A stretch of 64,000 nt of DNA from Streptomyces sp. SAI-135 (GTDB lineage Bacteria; Actinomycetota; Actinomycetes; Streptomycetales; Streptomycetaceae). This document shows, in pieces, positions 8,146 through 17,723 of this stretch; position 1 is the first letter of the stretch; each line of letters starts with the position of its first letter. Under the pieces are notes generated by a model. It made no database searches. It was not told the DNA's origin and worked only from the letters and a program-made list of their open reading frames with translations. The stretch is from assembly GCF_029893805.1 (NCBI RefSeq), contig NZ_JARXYP010000002.1, positions 3,844,001 to 3,908,000 of the forward strand, written 5' to 3'. The position numbers and the translations under genes are program-made.

Positions 8146-9513
8146 TCAGGCCCTGATGACCGCCAGTACCTCGTCCCGCACCTTCGCCATCGTCGCCTCG
8201 TCCCTCGCCTCCGCGTTCAGGCGCAGGAGGGGCTCGGTGTTGGAGGGGCGGACGTTGAACCACCAGTCGGGGGTGGTGATCGTGAGGCCGTCGAGTTCGT
8301 CGAGCCGTACGCCCTCCTGGCCCTCGTAGGCCGCCCTGATCGCTGCCAGGCGGCCTGCCTGGTCGGCGACCGTGGAGTTGATCTCGCCGGAGCCGACGTA
8401 GCGGTCGTACTGGGCCACCAGGGACGACAGCGGGCCGTCCTGGCCGCCCAGCGCGGCCAGGACGTGCAGGGCCGCCAGCATGCCCGTGTCGGCGTTCCAG
8501 AAGTCCTTGAAGTAGTAGTGCGCGGAGTGCTCGCCGCCGAAGATCGCGCCGGTCCTCGCCATCTCGGCCTTGATGAAGGAGTGGCCCACGCGCGTGCGTA
8601 CCGGTGTGCCGCCGTTCTCCTCGACGACCTCCGGGACCGACCAGGAGGTGATCAGGTTGTGGATGACCGTCCCCTTGCCGCCGTGCCTGGCGAGCTCCCG
8701 GGAGGCCACGAGGGCGGTGACGGCGGACGGGGAGACCGGGTCGCCGTGCTCGTCGACGACGAAGCAGCGGTCGGCGTCGCCGTCGAAGGCGATGCCGAGG
8801 TCGGCCCCCTCCTCGCGGACGCGCTTCTGGAGGTCGACGATGTTGGCCGGGTCGAGGGGGTTGGCCTCGTGGTTGGGGAAGGTGCCGTCCAGCTCGAAGT
8901 ACATCGGGACGGTGTCCAGGGGCAGTCCGGCGAAGACGGTCGGGACGGTGTGGCCGCCCATGCCGTTGCCCGCGTCGACGACGACCTTCAGGGGGCGGAT
9001 GGAGGTCAGGTCGACGAGGGAGAGCAGGTGGGCCGCGTAGTCCTCCAGGGTGTCCCGCTGCGTGACCGTCCCCGTCGAGGCCGCCGCAGCCGGGCCGCCC
9101 GTCTCGCTCCACCGCTCGACCAGTTCGCGGATCTCGGCGAGGCCGGTGTCCTGGCCGACCGGGGCGGCGCCCGCGCGGCACATCTTTATGCCGTTGTACT
9201 GCGCGGGGTTGTGGGAGGCCGTGAACATCGCGCCCGGCAGGTCCAGCGCGCCGGAGGCGTAGTACAGCTGGTCGGTCGAGCACAGGCCGATCTCGGTGAC
9301 GTCGGCGCCGAGGGCGGCCGCGCCGCGCGCGAAGGCCCGCGACAGGGCGGGGGACGTGGGCCGCATGTCGTGACCCGTCACGATGGCGCTCGCCCCGGTC
9401 ACCTGGACGAAGGCGGCGCCGAAGAGCTCGGCCAGAGTCTCGTCCCACTGGTCGGGAACGACTCCGCGCACGTCGTACGCCTTCACGAGCTGTGACAGAT
9501 CAGCCACGGCCAA
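8146..9513 (-). CDS. manB: Phosphomannomutase / phosphoglucomutase
   Basis: Converts mannose-6-phosphate to mannose-1-phosphate for GDP-mannose. All four alpha-D-phosphohexomutase signatures are visible in the 455 residues: catalytic serine loop MFTASHNPAQYNGIKM, metal loop IAFDGDADRCF, sugar-binding loop FGGEHSAHYYF, and phosphate-binding loop RPSNTEPLLRLN. It is the upstream gene of the manB, Trm112-like, SIS and manA block, all on the minus strand, although gaps of 100-250 bp make a single operon uncertain. Some family members also act on glucose phosphates. Confidence 0.95.
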   Translation of the reverse strand: MAVADLSQLVKAYDVRGVVPDQWDETLAELFGAAFVQVTGASAIVTGHDMRPTSPALSRAFARGAAALGADVTEIGLCSTDQLYYASGALDLPGAMFTASHNPAQYNGIKMCRAGAAPVGQDTGLAEIRELVERWSETGGPAAAASTGTVTQRDTLEDYAAHLLSLVDLTSIRPLKVVVDAGNGMGGHTVPTVFAGLPLDTVPMYFELDGTFPNHEANPLDPANIVDLQKRVREEGADLGIAFDGDADRCFVVDEHGDPVSPSAVTALVASRELARHGGKGTVIHNLITSWSVPEVVEENGGTPVRTRVGHSFIKAEMARTGAIFGGEHSAHYYFKDFWNADTGMLAALHVLAALGGQDGPLSSLVAQYDRYVGSGEINSTVADQAGRLAAIRAAYEGQEGVRLDELDGLTITTPDWWFNVRPSNTEPLLRLNAEARDEATMAKVRDEVLAVIRA

Positions 9514-9626
9514 CCCTTCTGAAAGTCCTGTCGGTCACCACAAACTACCCGGGCGCACTGACAGTGCGTAGTGCGGGAGCCGAGTGACGCCCAGCCGTTA
9601 TCTCAGGTCAGAGGGCGTCCAGGGGG

Positions 9627-11243
9627 TCAGGGAAGCATCCAGCCCAGCACGGGTGAGCTCTGTCCGACCACGATCAGGCACATCACCAGCAGCAGTCCGA
9701 GGCTCCAGGGCAGCACCTTGCGCAGCAGGTCACCCTCGCGGCCCGCGAGCCCGACGGCCGCGCACGCGATGGTGAGGTTCTGCGGCGAGATCATCTTGCC
9801 GAGCACCCCGCCCGAGCTGTTGGCGGCGGCCAGGAGCTCGGGTGAGAGCCCGGACTCGCGGGCCGCGGTCACCTGCAGTGCCCCGAACAGCGCGTTGGCC
9901 GAGGTGTCCGAGCCGGAGACGGCCACCCCGAACCAGCCCAGGACCGGCGACAGGAAGGCGAGGCCCGCTCCCGCCGCCGCCACGAAGTGGCCGATGGTGG
10001 CGGCCTGTCCGGAGAGGTTCATGACGTAGGCGAGCGCCAGCACGGACGTCACGGTCAGGATCGCGAACCGCAACTCATGCACGGTCGCGGCCCATTCACG
10101 GACCGCCACGCGCGCGTGCACGCCGAGCACGAGGGCCGTGAGGATGCCGGCGATCAGCACGAGGGTGCCGCCGGTGGAGACGACGGGCCAGGTGAAGACG
10201 TTGCCGCCGACCGGATCGCCGTCGGGGTCCACGACGTTCAGGAAGGGCCAGTCGTACGTCCGGGTCGCCTTCGCCAGCCAGTCCTTGACGGCCGGGATCT
10301 GGGCGACGGAGAAGATCACGACGATCAGGGCGTACGGCGAGTAGGCGCGCAGGACTTCGCCGCGCGGGTCGGTCTCGTCGAGGTCCTCGCTGCGCGCGCC
10401 GGTCAGCACGGACGCGCGTACGGACTCGTCGGCCGCCACGCGTGCGCGTGGCACGGCGACCAGGGCGCCCGCCCCGGCCAGGGCGGCGCCGATGTCGGCC
10501 AGTTGGGCGGAGAGGTAGTTGGAGGCCGCGAACTGGGCGACGGCGAAGGCGACTCCGCAGACCAGCGCGGGCACCCAGGTCTCGCGCAGGCCCCGTTTGC
10601 CGTCGACCAGGAAGACCAGCACCAGCGGCACCACGAGGGCCAGCAGGGGCGTCTGACGTCCCACCACGGACGCCACGTCGTCCAGTGGCAGCCCGGTGAC
10701 CTGAGCGAGTGTCACCACCGGTGTGCCCATGGCGCCGAAGGCGACCGGCGCGGTGTTGGCGACCAGCGCCACGACGGCCGCGCGCACCGGGTCGAAGCCG
10801 AGGGCGACGAGCATGACCGAGCAGATGGCGACCGGTGCGCCGAACCCGGCGAGCGCCTCCAGGAGCGCGCCGAAGCAGAAGGCGACGACGAGGGCCTGGA
10901 TGCGCGGATCGTCGGAGAGCCGTCCGAAGGAGCGGCGCAGGATGTCGAAGTGCCGGGTGCGGACCGTCATCCGGTACACCCACAGGGCGTTGACGACGAT
11001 CCACAGGATGGGGAAGAGGCCGAAGGCGGCCCCCTGGGCGGCGCTGGAGAGGGTCTGGCCCAGTGGCATGCCGTAGGCGAGCCAGGCGACCAGAGCGGCC
11101 GCCAGGAGGCCGGTGAGGCCCGCCAGATGCGCCTTCATGCGGACGCCGCCGAGCAGGACGAGGACGATCACCAGGGGCAGGGCCGCGACGAGGGCGGACA
11201 GCCCGAGCGAGTCGGCGACGGGTTCGAGTTCCTGGACGTACAC
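9627..11243 (-). CDS. L-lactate permease (LctP family)
   Basis: An integral membrane proton-coupled lactate/glycolate importer of about 12-14 helices, 538 residues from the chosen start. Family signatures are ALLEALAGFGAPVAI, VANTAPVAFGAMGTPVV and, near the C-terminus, SGSDTSANALFGALQV and SSGGVLGKMISPQNL. I take the GTG at 11243 because GGGGAGG lies 6 nt upstream; a longer frame to 11285 has no such site. A small inverted repeat TTCCG-TCATG-CGGAA (11258-11272) sits just upstream of the ribosome-binding site and could be an operator. No lactate dehydrogenase gene accompanies it here. Confidence 0.92.
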   Translation of the reverse strand: MYVQELEPVADSLGLSALVAALPLVIVLVLLGGVRMKAHLAGLTGLLAAALVAWLAYGMPLGQTLSSAAQGAAFGLFPILWIVVNALWVYRMTVRTRHFDILRRSFGRLSDDPRIQALVVAFCFGALLEALAGFGAPVAICSVMLVALGFDPVRAAVVALVANTAPVAFGAMGTPVVTLAQVTGLPLDDVASVVGRQTPLLALVVPLVLVFLVDGKRGLRETWVPALVCGVAFAVAQFAASNYLSAQLADIGAALAGAGALVAVPRARVAADESVRASVLTGARSEDLDETDPRGEVLRAYSPYALIVVIFSVAQIPAVKDWLAKATRTYDWPFLNVVDPDGDPVGGNVFTWPVVSTGGTLVLIAGILTALVLGVHARVAVREWAATVHELRFAILTVTSVLALAYVMNLSGQAATIGHFVAAAGAGLAFLSPVLGWFGVAVSGSDTSANALFGALQVTAARESGLSPELLAAANSSGGVLGKMISPQNLTIACAAVGLAGREGDLLRKVLPWSLGLLLVMCLIVVGQSSPVLGWMLP

Positions 11244-11379
11244 GGGCGCCTCCCCGATTCCGTCATGCGGAAAGCGATTTCTCACTTCGGCTTACGGAAT
11301 GGTCGTGTCCGCGCCAAGCACCCGTCAATGGGTGTGCGTCAGTCGGTGGAACACGTACACAAGTGACAGGCGAGACGGC

Positions 11380-11751
11380 TCAGTTGTCCGGCGAGCGCAG
11401 CACCCGGAGGTGTCCGCGGCGCGCGACCTCCATCGGGTCGGCCCGCCGGGCCCCGCCGGCCTCGGCGGCACGCTCCTGCGGACGGGCCGCCTCGCGCACG
11501 GCGTTGGCAAGCGCTTCCAGGTCGTCCCCGCTGGGCCGGGCGGGGGCCGAGCCGTCCAGGAGCCGGACGACCTCCCAGCCGCGCGGGGCGGTGAGGCGCT
11601 CGGAATGCTCGGCGCACAGGTCGTAGCAGTGGGGTTCGGCGTAGGTGGCGAGCGGGCCGAGGACCGCGGTCGAGTCGGCGTAGACGTACGTCAGCGTCGC
11701 GACGGCGGGACGGCCGCAAGCGGTGCGCGAACAGCGACGTACAGGGCTCAC
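11380..11751 (-). CDS. DUF3499 family protein
   Basis: A 123-residue actinobacterial protein of unknown function. The N-terminal part has two Cys clusters, VRRCSRTACGRPAVATLTY and AEPHCYDLCAEHSERL, spaced as in a small zinc ribbon, followed by an Ala/Glu-rich helical tail. The DUF3499 family is conserved next to the metallopeptidase and glycosyltransferase genes found here. The GTG at 11751 gives the compact family form but lacks a clear ribosome-binding site; the open frame runs to a GTG at 11844, and a longer N-terminus is possible. Confidence 0.75.
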   Translation of the reverse strand: MSPVRRCSRTACGRPAVATLTYVYADSTAVLGPLATYAEPHCYDLCAEHSERLTAPRGWEVVRLLDGSAPARPSGDDLEALANAVREAARPQERAAEAGGARRADPMEVARRGHLRVLRSPDN

Positions 11752-12107
11752 GACGTTGGACGGTACCGCACTCTTGAGCGGGCCGCGACGACTCTCCCCC
11801 AGGTCACTCCCCCGTGTCGTGCTGTGAAACGCCCCACACGCCACTCCGATCCCACCGCCGTGACCTGCGCGGACATCCGATTTCGAGGGGTAGAACAGAC
11901 CTGAATCCGGTCATCACTCGGTACAAATCATGTCAATTGCCCTACGACCGACGGTCTCGGAGAGATACGGATTCGAGCCCAACCTTGGCTGGAATGGTCA
12001 ACCGCCGACACGCCGTACGAGGCGGCCGTACGTCGTTTCGGACCGGGCCCGGGGTACCGCGTGGGGGCCGGGCGCGGGAGTGCGGCGAGGATTACCCTTC
12101 ACCAGTG
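11752..12107. promoter_or_regulatory. Divergent intergenic region DUF3499 / metallopeptidase
   Basis: These 356 bp are less GC-rich than the surroundings, especially 11900-11990. On the minus strand TTGACA (plus-strand TGTCAA at 11931-11936) looks like a -35 box directed towards the DUF3499 gene, but no good -10 follows at 17-18 nt. No coding sequence is supported. Confidence 0.4.
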
Positions 12108-12551
12108 ATGGACAACCCCGTACCGCCCCGCGCCACCGGCCCCGGGCCCCGCCGCCGTGATCGCCACGGACGAGGCATGCGCGGCCCGATCGCCCCACCG
12201 CAGGTGCCGCTCGCCGCGAGCCGGGCCGAGGCGTTCGCGGACCTGGTGCAGGACTCCGTGGAGCGCCTGGAGCGGCGCTGGCCGCAGCTCGCCGACATCG
12301 ATTTCCTGGTCCTCGAGGTCCCCCGGCTGGACGGGCGGTCCTGGAACGACGAGGCGGTGCCGCTCGGCGGGACGATTCCCGCGCGGGAGGGACGTCCCGC
12401 GCGCGTGGTCGTCTACCGGCGTCCGGTGGAGATCCGCACCAAGGGGCGCGACGAGCGGGCGGCGCTGGTGCACGAGATCGTCGTGGAACAGGTGGCGGAG
12501 CTGCTGGGGCTCACTCCCGAGACGGTCGATCCGCGGTACGGCGAGGACTGA
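12108..12551 (+). CDS. Zincin-like metallopeptidase family protein
   Basis: A 147-residue cytosolic protein of the minimal zincin-like family (PF06262 type). The core runs SRAEAFADLVQDSVERLE, DIDFLVLEVP, and the putative zinc helix ALVHEIVVEQVAELLG. The helix has HE but the second His of HExxH is Val-Glu here, which is usual in the actinobacterial members, so peptidase activity is doubtful. The start at ATG 12108 follows a weak GCGAGG; the adjacent in-frame GTG at 12105 is equally possible. It converges on the DUF5719 gene with a 22-bp gap. Confidence 0.75.
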   Translation: MDNPVPPRATGPGPRRRDRHGRGMRGPIAPPQVPLAASRAEAFADLVQDSVERLERRWPQLADIDFLVLEVPRLDGRSWNDEAVPLGGTIPAREGRPARVVVYRRPVEIRTKGRDERAALVHEIVVEQVAELLGLTPETVDPRYGED

Positions 12552-12573
12552 ACCGCCCGCGGACCGTCCCGGG

Positions 12574-14058
12574 CTACTTCTGCAGCACCGACAGGTCCTG
12601 GTCCGCCTCCGGCACGGCCACCATGCCCCGGTCGTCGGGGAGGGTCTGGATGGTGAAGCCAGGGACGCCGTCCTCCGTCGCCGCCAGGGTGCGGGCGCCG
12701 TAGACGGGGCCGCCCGAGACGTGCTCCACCGTGAGGGCGTACGTGCCCTTGAGGCCGGTCGGGACCGGGGCCTCCACGTTCTGCGTGGTGCCCGCCTTGA
12801 GGGTGAACGTCTTCGAAAGGGCCTCGCCGCCCTCGCTGCCCGCCGAGGCCGTGACCTTGACGGTGGCCCCGCGCGTGGGGGCGGTCAGGGAGAGCGTGGT
12901 GCCCTTCGCGCTGTTGTCGGCGACGGTCGCGCGCGTGCCGAGGGGGCGCGTGGCGGGGATGAAGGCCGTCTCCTGGTCGTCGCCCTTGCCGCGGACGACC
13001 CGCAGGGCGGCGACCACCGGTACGGAGGTGTCGGTGGGGGTCAGGACCAGCGAACCGGCCTCCCCGCGCGTGACGTCACCGAGGTCGGCCGAGGCCGTCA
13101 TGCCCGCCTTCACGTGCAGCGTCTCGCTGCCCGCGGGGGTGATCAGGCCGGACGGGGACGCGAGCTGCACCTTCAGGTCGGCATCGGAGTCGCCGGGCGT
13201 GAAGGCGACCAGGCGCACGGCGGTGGCGTCCTTGGGGATGCCGGGCAGCACCAGGCTGCCGGACGGATCCGTGGAGGCGGCCAGCCAGTCACCGCCGAGC
13301 TTGTCGTCCAGCGCCTGCACGGCCGCGCCCACGCGCCCGCTGCGGACGTTGACATGGACGGTGAGGTTCTCCTGCTTCTCCTCGGTGAGGGTGGACAGCA
13401 GGATCGGGTCGCTGGAGTGCGGCCCGACGGTGATGCCCTCCCCCAGCGTGGAGTCCAGGGCGCCGTCCTTGCCGTAGAGCTCGATGTCGACGACGGCGGC
13501 GGAGTCGTCGGGGTTGGTCAGATGGACGTAGTCGGTGCGGTCGGCGGCCGTGCTCACGCCCGGGAACCAGAACTCCGTGTCGGGCGCGGAGCAGTTGACG
13601 CCCTGGAGCCCGCGGCCGGAGCCCGCGGCGACCTCGGTGGTCTCCTGGACGGTCCAGCCGGGCGCGAACTGTCCCTCGGCGGTGCCGACCAGGGCCGGGG
13701 CGTCGCCGCCGGAGGTGTCACCGGTGGCGGGCTTCCCGGGCTGCTCGGGTTCCAGGACCGGCTTCGCGGCCTTCTTGCCCTTGCCCTTGCTCTTGCCGTC
13801 GGACTCCTCGGTGGCCGCCTGGAGTTCGGCCTTGCCGCCGCTGCCCGCGTCCTTGGTGACGGGCGTGAAGGACGTGTACGAGGTCTCCGCTATGTCTGAG
13901 GTGCTGGGCGAGGGGCACAGCAGGCTGGTGCGCTCCACGGGCAGCTCGGCGGCCGTCCTGGCGGTGCCGGCGGCCTCCGGTGAGCTGAGGGTGGCGAACC
14001 CGGTGACGGCGGCTAGCGCGGCGGTGCCGGCGATGAGGGACACGGTGGTGCGGTTCAC
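12574..14058 (-). CDS. DUF5719 family secreted protein
   Basis: A 494-residue exported protein of unknown function. An N-terminal hydrophobic segment, VSLIAGTAALAAVTGFATL, acts as signal peptide or anchor. A Lys/Gly/Glu-rich linker around residues 60-105 follows, then a long beta-rich domain with NCSAPDTEFWFPG, TDYVHLTNPDDSAAVVDIEL and a C-terminal TALD-like repeat region. The GTG start at 14058 follows GGGAG and overlaps the stop of the large glycosyltransferase by 4 bp (GTGA), so the two are translationally coupled. The pair probably acts together outside or at the membrane, but no reaction can be named. Confidence 0.82.
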   Translation of the reverse strand: MNRTTVSLIAGTAALAAVTGFATLSSPEAAGTARTAAELPVERTSLLCPSPSTSDIAETSYTSFTPVTKDAGSGGKAELQAATEESDGKSKGKGKKAAKPVLEPEQPGKPATGDTSGGDAPALVGTAEGQFAPGWTVQETTEVAAGSGRGLQGVNCSAPDTEFWFPGVSTAADRTDYVHLTNPDDSAAVVDIELYGKDGALDSTLGEGITVGPHSSDPILLSTLTEEKQENLTVHVNVRSGRVGAAVQALDDKLGGDWLAASTDPSGSLVLPGIPKDATAVRLVAFTPGDSDADLKVQLASPSGLITPAGSETLHVKAGMTASADLGDVTRGEAGSLVLTPTDTSVPVVAALRVVRGKGDDQETAFIPATRPLGTRATVADNSAKGTTLSLTAPTRGATVKVTASAGSEGGEALSKTFTLKAGTTQNVEAPVPTGLKGTYALTVEHVSGGPVYGARTLAATEDGVPGFTIQTLPDDRGMVAVPEADQDLSVLQK

Positions 14059-17000
14059 TGCTGACTCCCGTCGGGGCGCTCGCTGCCGGGGGCACCCGGG
14101 TGCTGCTGCGCCGGGTCGTACGCGGGGTCGTAGCCCTGGTCGTACTGCTGTTGCTCGTACTGGCCGCCGTACGTCTGGTCGTACGGCGCCTGCTGGTGCT
14201 GCCCGCCGTAGGCGTACGGGTCGTACTGGCCGCCCTGGTACGGGTCCGCCTGGTACGGCTGCTGGTCGTAGCCGCCCGCCGCGTACTGCTGGGTGTTCTG
14301 GTACTGGTCGCCGGCGTAGGTGCCGTACTCGGCGCTCGCGTGGCTCGGGGCGTCCCAGTCGCCGTAGGACTGCTGCTGCGGGACGGCGGCGGGGGCCTCC
14401 TGCGGAGGAGCGGGGAAGCCCTCGGGCGCGGCGCCCTCCTCGGCCTCGGCCTCGGCCTGGGCACGCAGCCGGCGGGCACGGCGGCCCTCGCCCGCCACCG
14501 GCTGGGCGGGGACGGCCGGCTCCTCGGGGAGGTCGTCGTCGACGTCGCGGCGGCGGCCGGGCAGGGCCATCACGACGAGGACGACGGCGAGGAAGCCCTG
14601 GATCCACAGCCACAGGGTGTGGGTGAAGGGATCGTCGAAGGTGACGTCCAGCTTGCCGCCCGAGGTGGGCAGTTCGAAGCCCTGGGCCCAGCCGTCGACC
14701 GTGGTGGGCGTCAGCGGCTTGCCGTCCAGGGTGGCCGTCCAGCCCTCGTCGGCGGTGTCGGCGAGGCGCAGGATCCGGCCGTCGGCGCCGGACGGGATCG
14801 TGGTGCTGATGTCGACGGGTCCGGCGGCGACGGGTGTCGCGGTGCCGGAGCCGGACTTCGCGACGATCGTCGCGCGCGCGACCTCCTGGTCCACCCGCCA
14901 CAGCCCGCTGCCGTCCTGCTGGCTGAGCCGGGTCAGGCCGGGAGTGGCGTCGAGCACGCGCGTGACCTCGCGGGGCGCGCCCTTGTGGACGAGGACGTAG
15001 CGCACGGCGAAACCGCCGAGCTGGTTCGCCTGGTCGGCGCCGGAGCCGGCGACGAGGTTGGCGACGACCTTGTCCAGCTTGTCGTTCTCCCCGTCGGCCG
15101 CGGCGAGTTCGGCGTCGCCGAGGCGGGCACCGGAGCCGCGGACCAGCATGTAGCCGACGTGGGCGGCGGAGTCGCTGTCGAGGACGAGGGTGCGGGCCTG
15201 GTCGCGGGTGCCGCTCTCCTCGGCGACGAACGCGGGCACCTGTACGGGGTCGCGGCGCTCCAGCGGTCCGTCGGCGCCGCCGATCATCCAGCCCGCGGCG
15301 ACGAGCAGCGGGCCGGCGGCGGAGGCGAAGGCGATCAGGGCGGCGACCGGCTGGCGCCAGCCGAAGCTCTGCTCGGCCACACGCGCGCGTGCCCCGTCGG
15401 CGCCGAGGACGGCCGCTGCCAGCAGGGCCAGGCCGTAGACGAGGGTGGCGGGGCCCGCCCAGGTCGAGTCGTTGGATAGGACCGCGAAGACGAGGCCCAC
15501 CAGGGCCACCGCCCAGGCCGTCCAGATGCCGAACTGCCGCTCGGTGCGCAGCAGGGCGGCCAGCGCGGCCAGCACCACTCCGATGAGCATCAGCCCGTCG
15601 ACGGTGCCGGGTCCGCCGGGGCTCGCGCCGAGCAGGTCGAGGGCGGAGGCGGTCGAGGAGCCGTACTCCAGGCCCGCCTGCTCGAAGAAGCCGAACGGGA
15701 GGAGCGTGAGCGACCAGGGCGCGAGGACCAGCAGGGGGGTGCCGAACTGGGCCAGGAAGCGCAGGCCGTAGGCGGTGATGTCGGTGCGGCGCACCACCAG
15801 CAGGCCGATGCCGAGCAGCAGCGTGATCGGCCAGATGATCGGTGTGAACGCGGTGGTGATCGTGAGCAGGAGGGCGAACGCCCAGGTGGCGCGCCAACTG
15901 CCACGCGCGCCCGTGCTGTTCGCCAGCCCGGCGGCCGCGACGCCCGCGCGCGCGATGAGCGGCAGCAGGACGGCGAGGACGGCGGTGCCGACGCGGCCGC
16001 CGGCGAGGGCGCCGGTGGCGGCGGGCAGGAAGGCGTAGACGACGGCCGCCCAGGCGCGCAGGAGGCGGGACTCGACGAGCGGGCGGGAGGCGAAGTACGC
16101 CGTGAGTCCGGCCAGCGGCACCGAGCAGACCATCAGGACCGTCAGGGCGAGCCCGGTCGAGCCGAACAGCACCGAGGACAGCGCGGCGATGATCGCCAGG
16201 TACGGCGGCGCGGAGGGGGTACCGCCGGCGCCCACGGCGTGCCACGCGTCCGCGTAGCGCGCCCACAGCTCGCTCGCGTCGGCCGGGGCGGGCAGCAGGG
16301 CGCCGCCCGCGAGCGCGCCGCCGCCCAGGAGGTTGCGGCAGGCGACCAGGGCGACCAGCAGCAGCACCAGGAAGAGCACCGGCCCCGGCTTGCGGGCGAT
16401 GCGCTTGAGGCGGGCGAACTGCTCGATCTCCAGGAACTCCGCGTCGTCACCGCCGGGCCCGGACTCGATGCCGCCGCCGTGGCGCCCCGCCGTGGAGGCC
16501 TCGGTGTCGGAGCCGCCGAAGAGATTGCCCGCGACCTGCTCCACGGTGGCCCGCACGGTCGCGCCGGGCGGCGGGAACAACTGTCTGAGCTCGTCCTTGT
16601 CGACGACCGGCTTGCCGCGCCTGCTCCGCCCGGCGATGATCCGCTCGGGCCGCAGCAGGGTGCCGAGGAGACCGCGGATCTCGTCGAGGGCCTGTCCGGG
16701 GACCTTGCCGACGAGGTAGGCGACGGTCCGCAGCAGGGTGCCGACGACCAGGCGCACCAGCACCCAGGGCAGCGCGGCCGTGCGGGTGTTGACGAGCAGG
16801 GTGTAGGCGGCGCCGGCCTTGTCGACCTTGTGCGGGGACGCGGTGGTGCGGCCCGCGCAGTCGACGGTGCGGCGCTCGCGGGAGGCCGCCTCGGCATGGC
16901 GTACGACGGCCTCGGGAGCGATGAGGACGCGGTGGCCGGCGGCCTGGGCGCGCCAGCACAGGTCGACGTCGTCCCGCATGAGGGGCAGGCGCCGGTCGAA

Positions 17001-17723
17001 GCCGCCGAGCTGCTCGAACAGGTCGCGGCGGATCAGCATGCCGGCGGTGGACACCGACAGCACGGACCGGACGTGGTCGTGCTGGCCCTGGTCCTGTTCG
17101 CGGCGGTCCAGGCCCGTCCAGCGGCGTCCGGAGTTGGCGATGGAGACGCCGACCTCCAGGAGCTGCCGCTTGTCGTACCAGCCGCGGAGTTTGGGGCCCA
17201 CGACGGCGACGTCGTCGCGGCCGAGCTCCAGTTCGTTGTCCACGACGCGCAGCAGCTGGGCCAGGGCGTCGGGTTCGGGGGCGCAGTCGTCGTGCAGCAG
17301 CCACAGCCACTGGACCGGTTCGCCGTGCGGCAGCTCCGGCAGGTCGTAGGCGTCGTCGCGCCACGTGCGCGTGACCGGGTCCCAGCCGCTCGGTCGCTTG
17401 AGGTACGGCAGCTCGTCCGGCGTGAGGACCGGGGCGGTGCGGTTCGCCTCCTCGACGGCCTGGCCGAAACCGGTGCGCCGGGCGAGGTGCAGGACCCGGT
17501 CGGCGCCGAGGGCGTCGGTGACCAGTTGCGCGGAGTCGTCGGCGCTGCCGGTGTCGGCGGCCACGGCGAACTGCACGGGGCGCTCCTGGCCGAGCAGCCC
17601 GGCGAGCGCGTCGGGCAGCCAGCGGGCGCCGTCGTGGGAGACGAGCACCGCGGTCACCACATGACGCGGGAACTCAGGAGTGGCAGCGTGGTCTTGGGCT
17701 GCCGTGTGGCTGTGCACGGACAT
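14055..17723 (-). CDS. Large membrane glycosyltransferase (GT2) with Gln/Tyr-rich tail
   Basis: A 1222-residue protein. The N-terminal GT2 domain (about 20-300) has VVTAVLVSHDGARWLPDAL, the acidic motif LWLLHDDCAPEPDAL, and the acceptor-side GGFDRRLPLMRDDVDLCWRA. Several helices follow near 325-350, then a cytosolic stretch, then a polytopic GT-C-like region of ten or more helices (about 445-800), an extracellular beta-rich domain (about 820-1060), a last helix, and a cytosolic tail. The last ~110 residues are dominated by Gln, Tyr, Gly and Pro. It is far larger than ordinary GT2 enzymes. Coupling to the DUF5719 gene and the nearby LCP cluster suggest envelope glycan export or modification; donor and acceptor are unknown. 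Confidence 0.85.
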   Translation of the reverse strand: MSVHSHTAAQDHAATPEFPRHVVTAVLVSHDGARWLPDALAGLLGQERPVQFAVAADTGSADDSAQLVTDALGADRVLHLARRTGFGQAVEEANRTAPVLTPDELPYLKRPSGWDPVTRTWRDDAYDLPELPHGEPVQWLWLLHDDCAPEPDALAQLLRVVDNELELGRDDVAVVGPKLRGWYDKRQLLEVGVSIANSGRRWTGLDRREQDQGQHDHVRSVLSVSTAGMLIRRDLFEQLGGFDRRLPLMRDDVDLCWRAQAAGHRVLIAPEAVVRHAEAASRERRTVDCAGRTTASPHKVDKAGAAYTLLVNTRTAALPWVLVRLVVGTLLRTVAYLVGKVPGQALDEIRGLLGTLLRPERIIAGRSRRGKPVVDKDELRQLFPPPGATVRATVEQVAGNLFGGSDTEASTAGRHGGGIESGPGGDDAEFLEIEQFARLKRIARKPGPVLFLVLLLVALVACRNLLGGGALAGGALLPAPADASELWARYADAWHAVGAGGTPSAPPYLAIIAALSSVLFGSTGLALTVLMVCSVPLAGLTAYFASRPLVESRLLRAWAAVVYAFLPAATGALAGGRVGTAVLAVLLPLIARAGVAAAGLANSTGARGSWRATWAFALLLTITTAFTPIIWPITLLLGIGLLVVRRTDITAYGLRFLAQFGTPLLVLAPWSLTLLPFGFFEQAGLEYGSSTASALDLLGASPGGPGTVDGLMLIGVVLAALAALLRTERQFGIWTAWAVALVGLVFAVLSNDSTWAGPATLVYGLALLAAAVLGADGARARVAEQSFGWRQPVAALIAFASAAGPLLVAAGWMIGGADGPLERRDPVQVPAFVAEESGTRDQARTLVLDSDSAAHVGYMLVRGSGARLGDAELAAADGENDKLDKVVANLVAGSGADQANQLGGFAVRYVLVHKGAPREVTRVLDATPGLTRLSQQDGSGLWRVDQEVARATIVAKSGSGTATPVAAGPVDISTTIPSGADGRILRLADTADEGWTATLDGKPLTPTTVDGWAQGFELPTSGGKLDVTFDDPFTHTLWLWIQGFLAVVLVVMALPGRRRDVDDDLPEEPAVPAQPVAGEGRRARRLRAQAEAEAEEGAAPEGFPAPPQEAPAAVPQQQSYGDWDAPSHASAEYGTYAGDQYQNTQQYAAGGYDQQPYQADPYQGGQYDPYAYGGQHQQAPYDQTYGGQYEQQQYDQGYDPAYDPAQQHPGAPGSERPDGSQQ

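Noticed and set aside
8081..9448. Alternative 455-codon frame overlapping manB
   Set aside because: Same length by chance but Arg/Gly-rich; the manB frame contains all mutase motifs.
12574..16266. A 1230-codon open frame on the minus strand fusing the DUF5719 gene to upstream sequence
   Set aside because: Only the part after the GTG at 14058 is protein-like; the upstream part is Arg/Pro-rich shadow sequence over the glycosyltransferase gene, and GGGAG marks the internal start.
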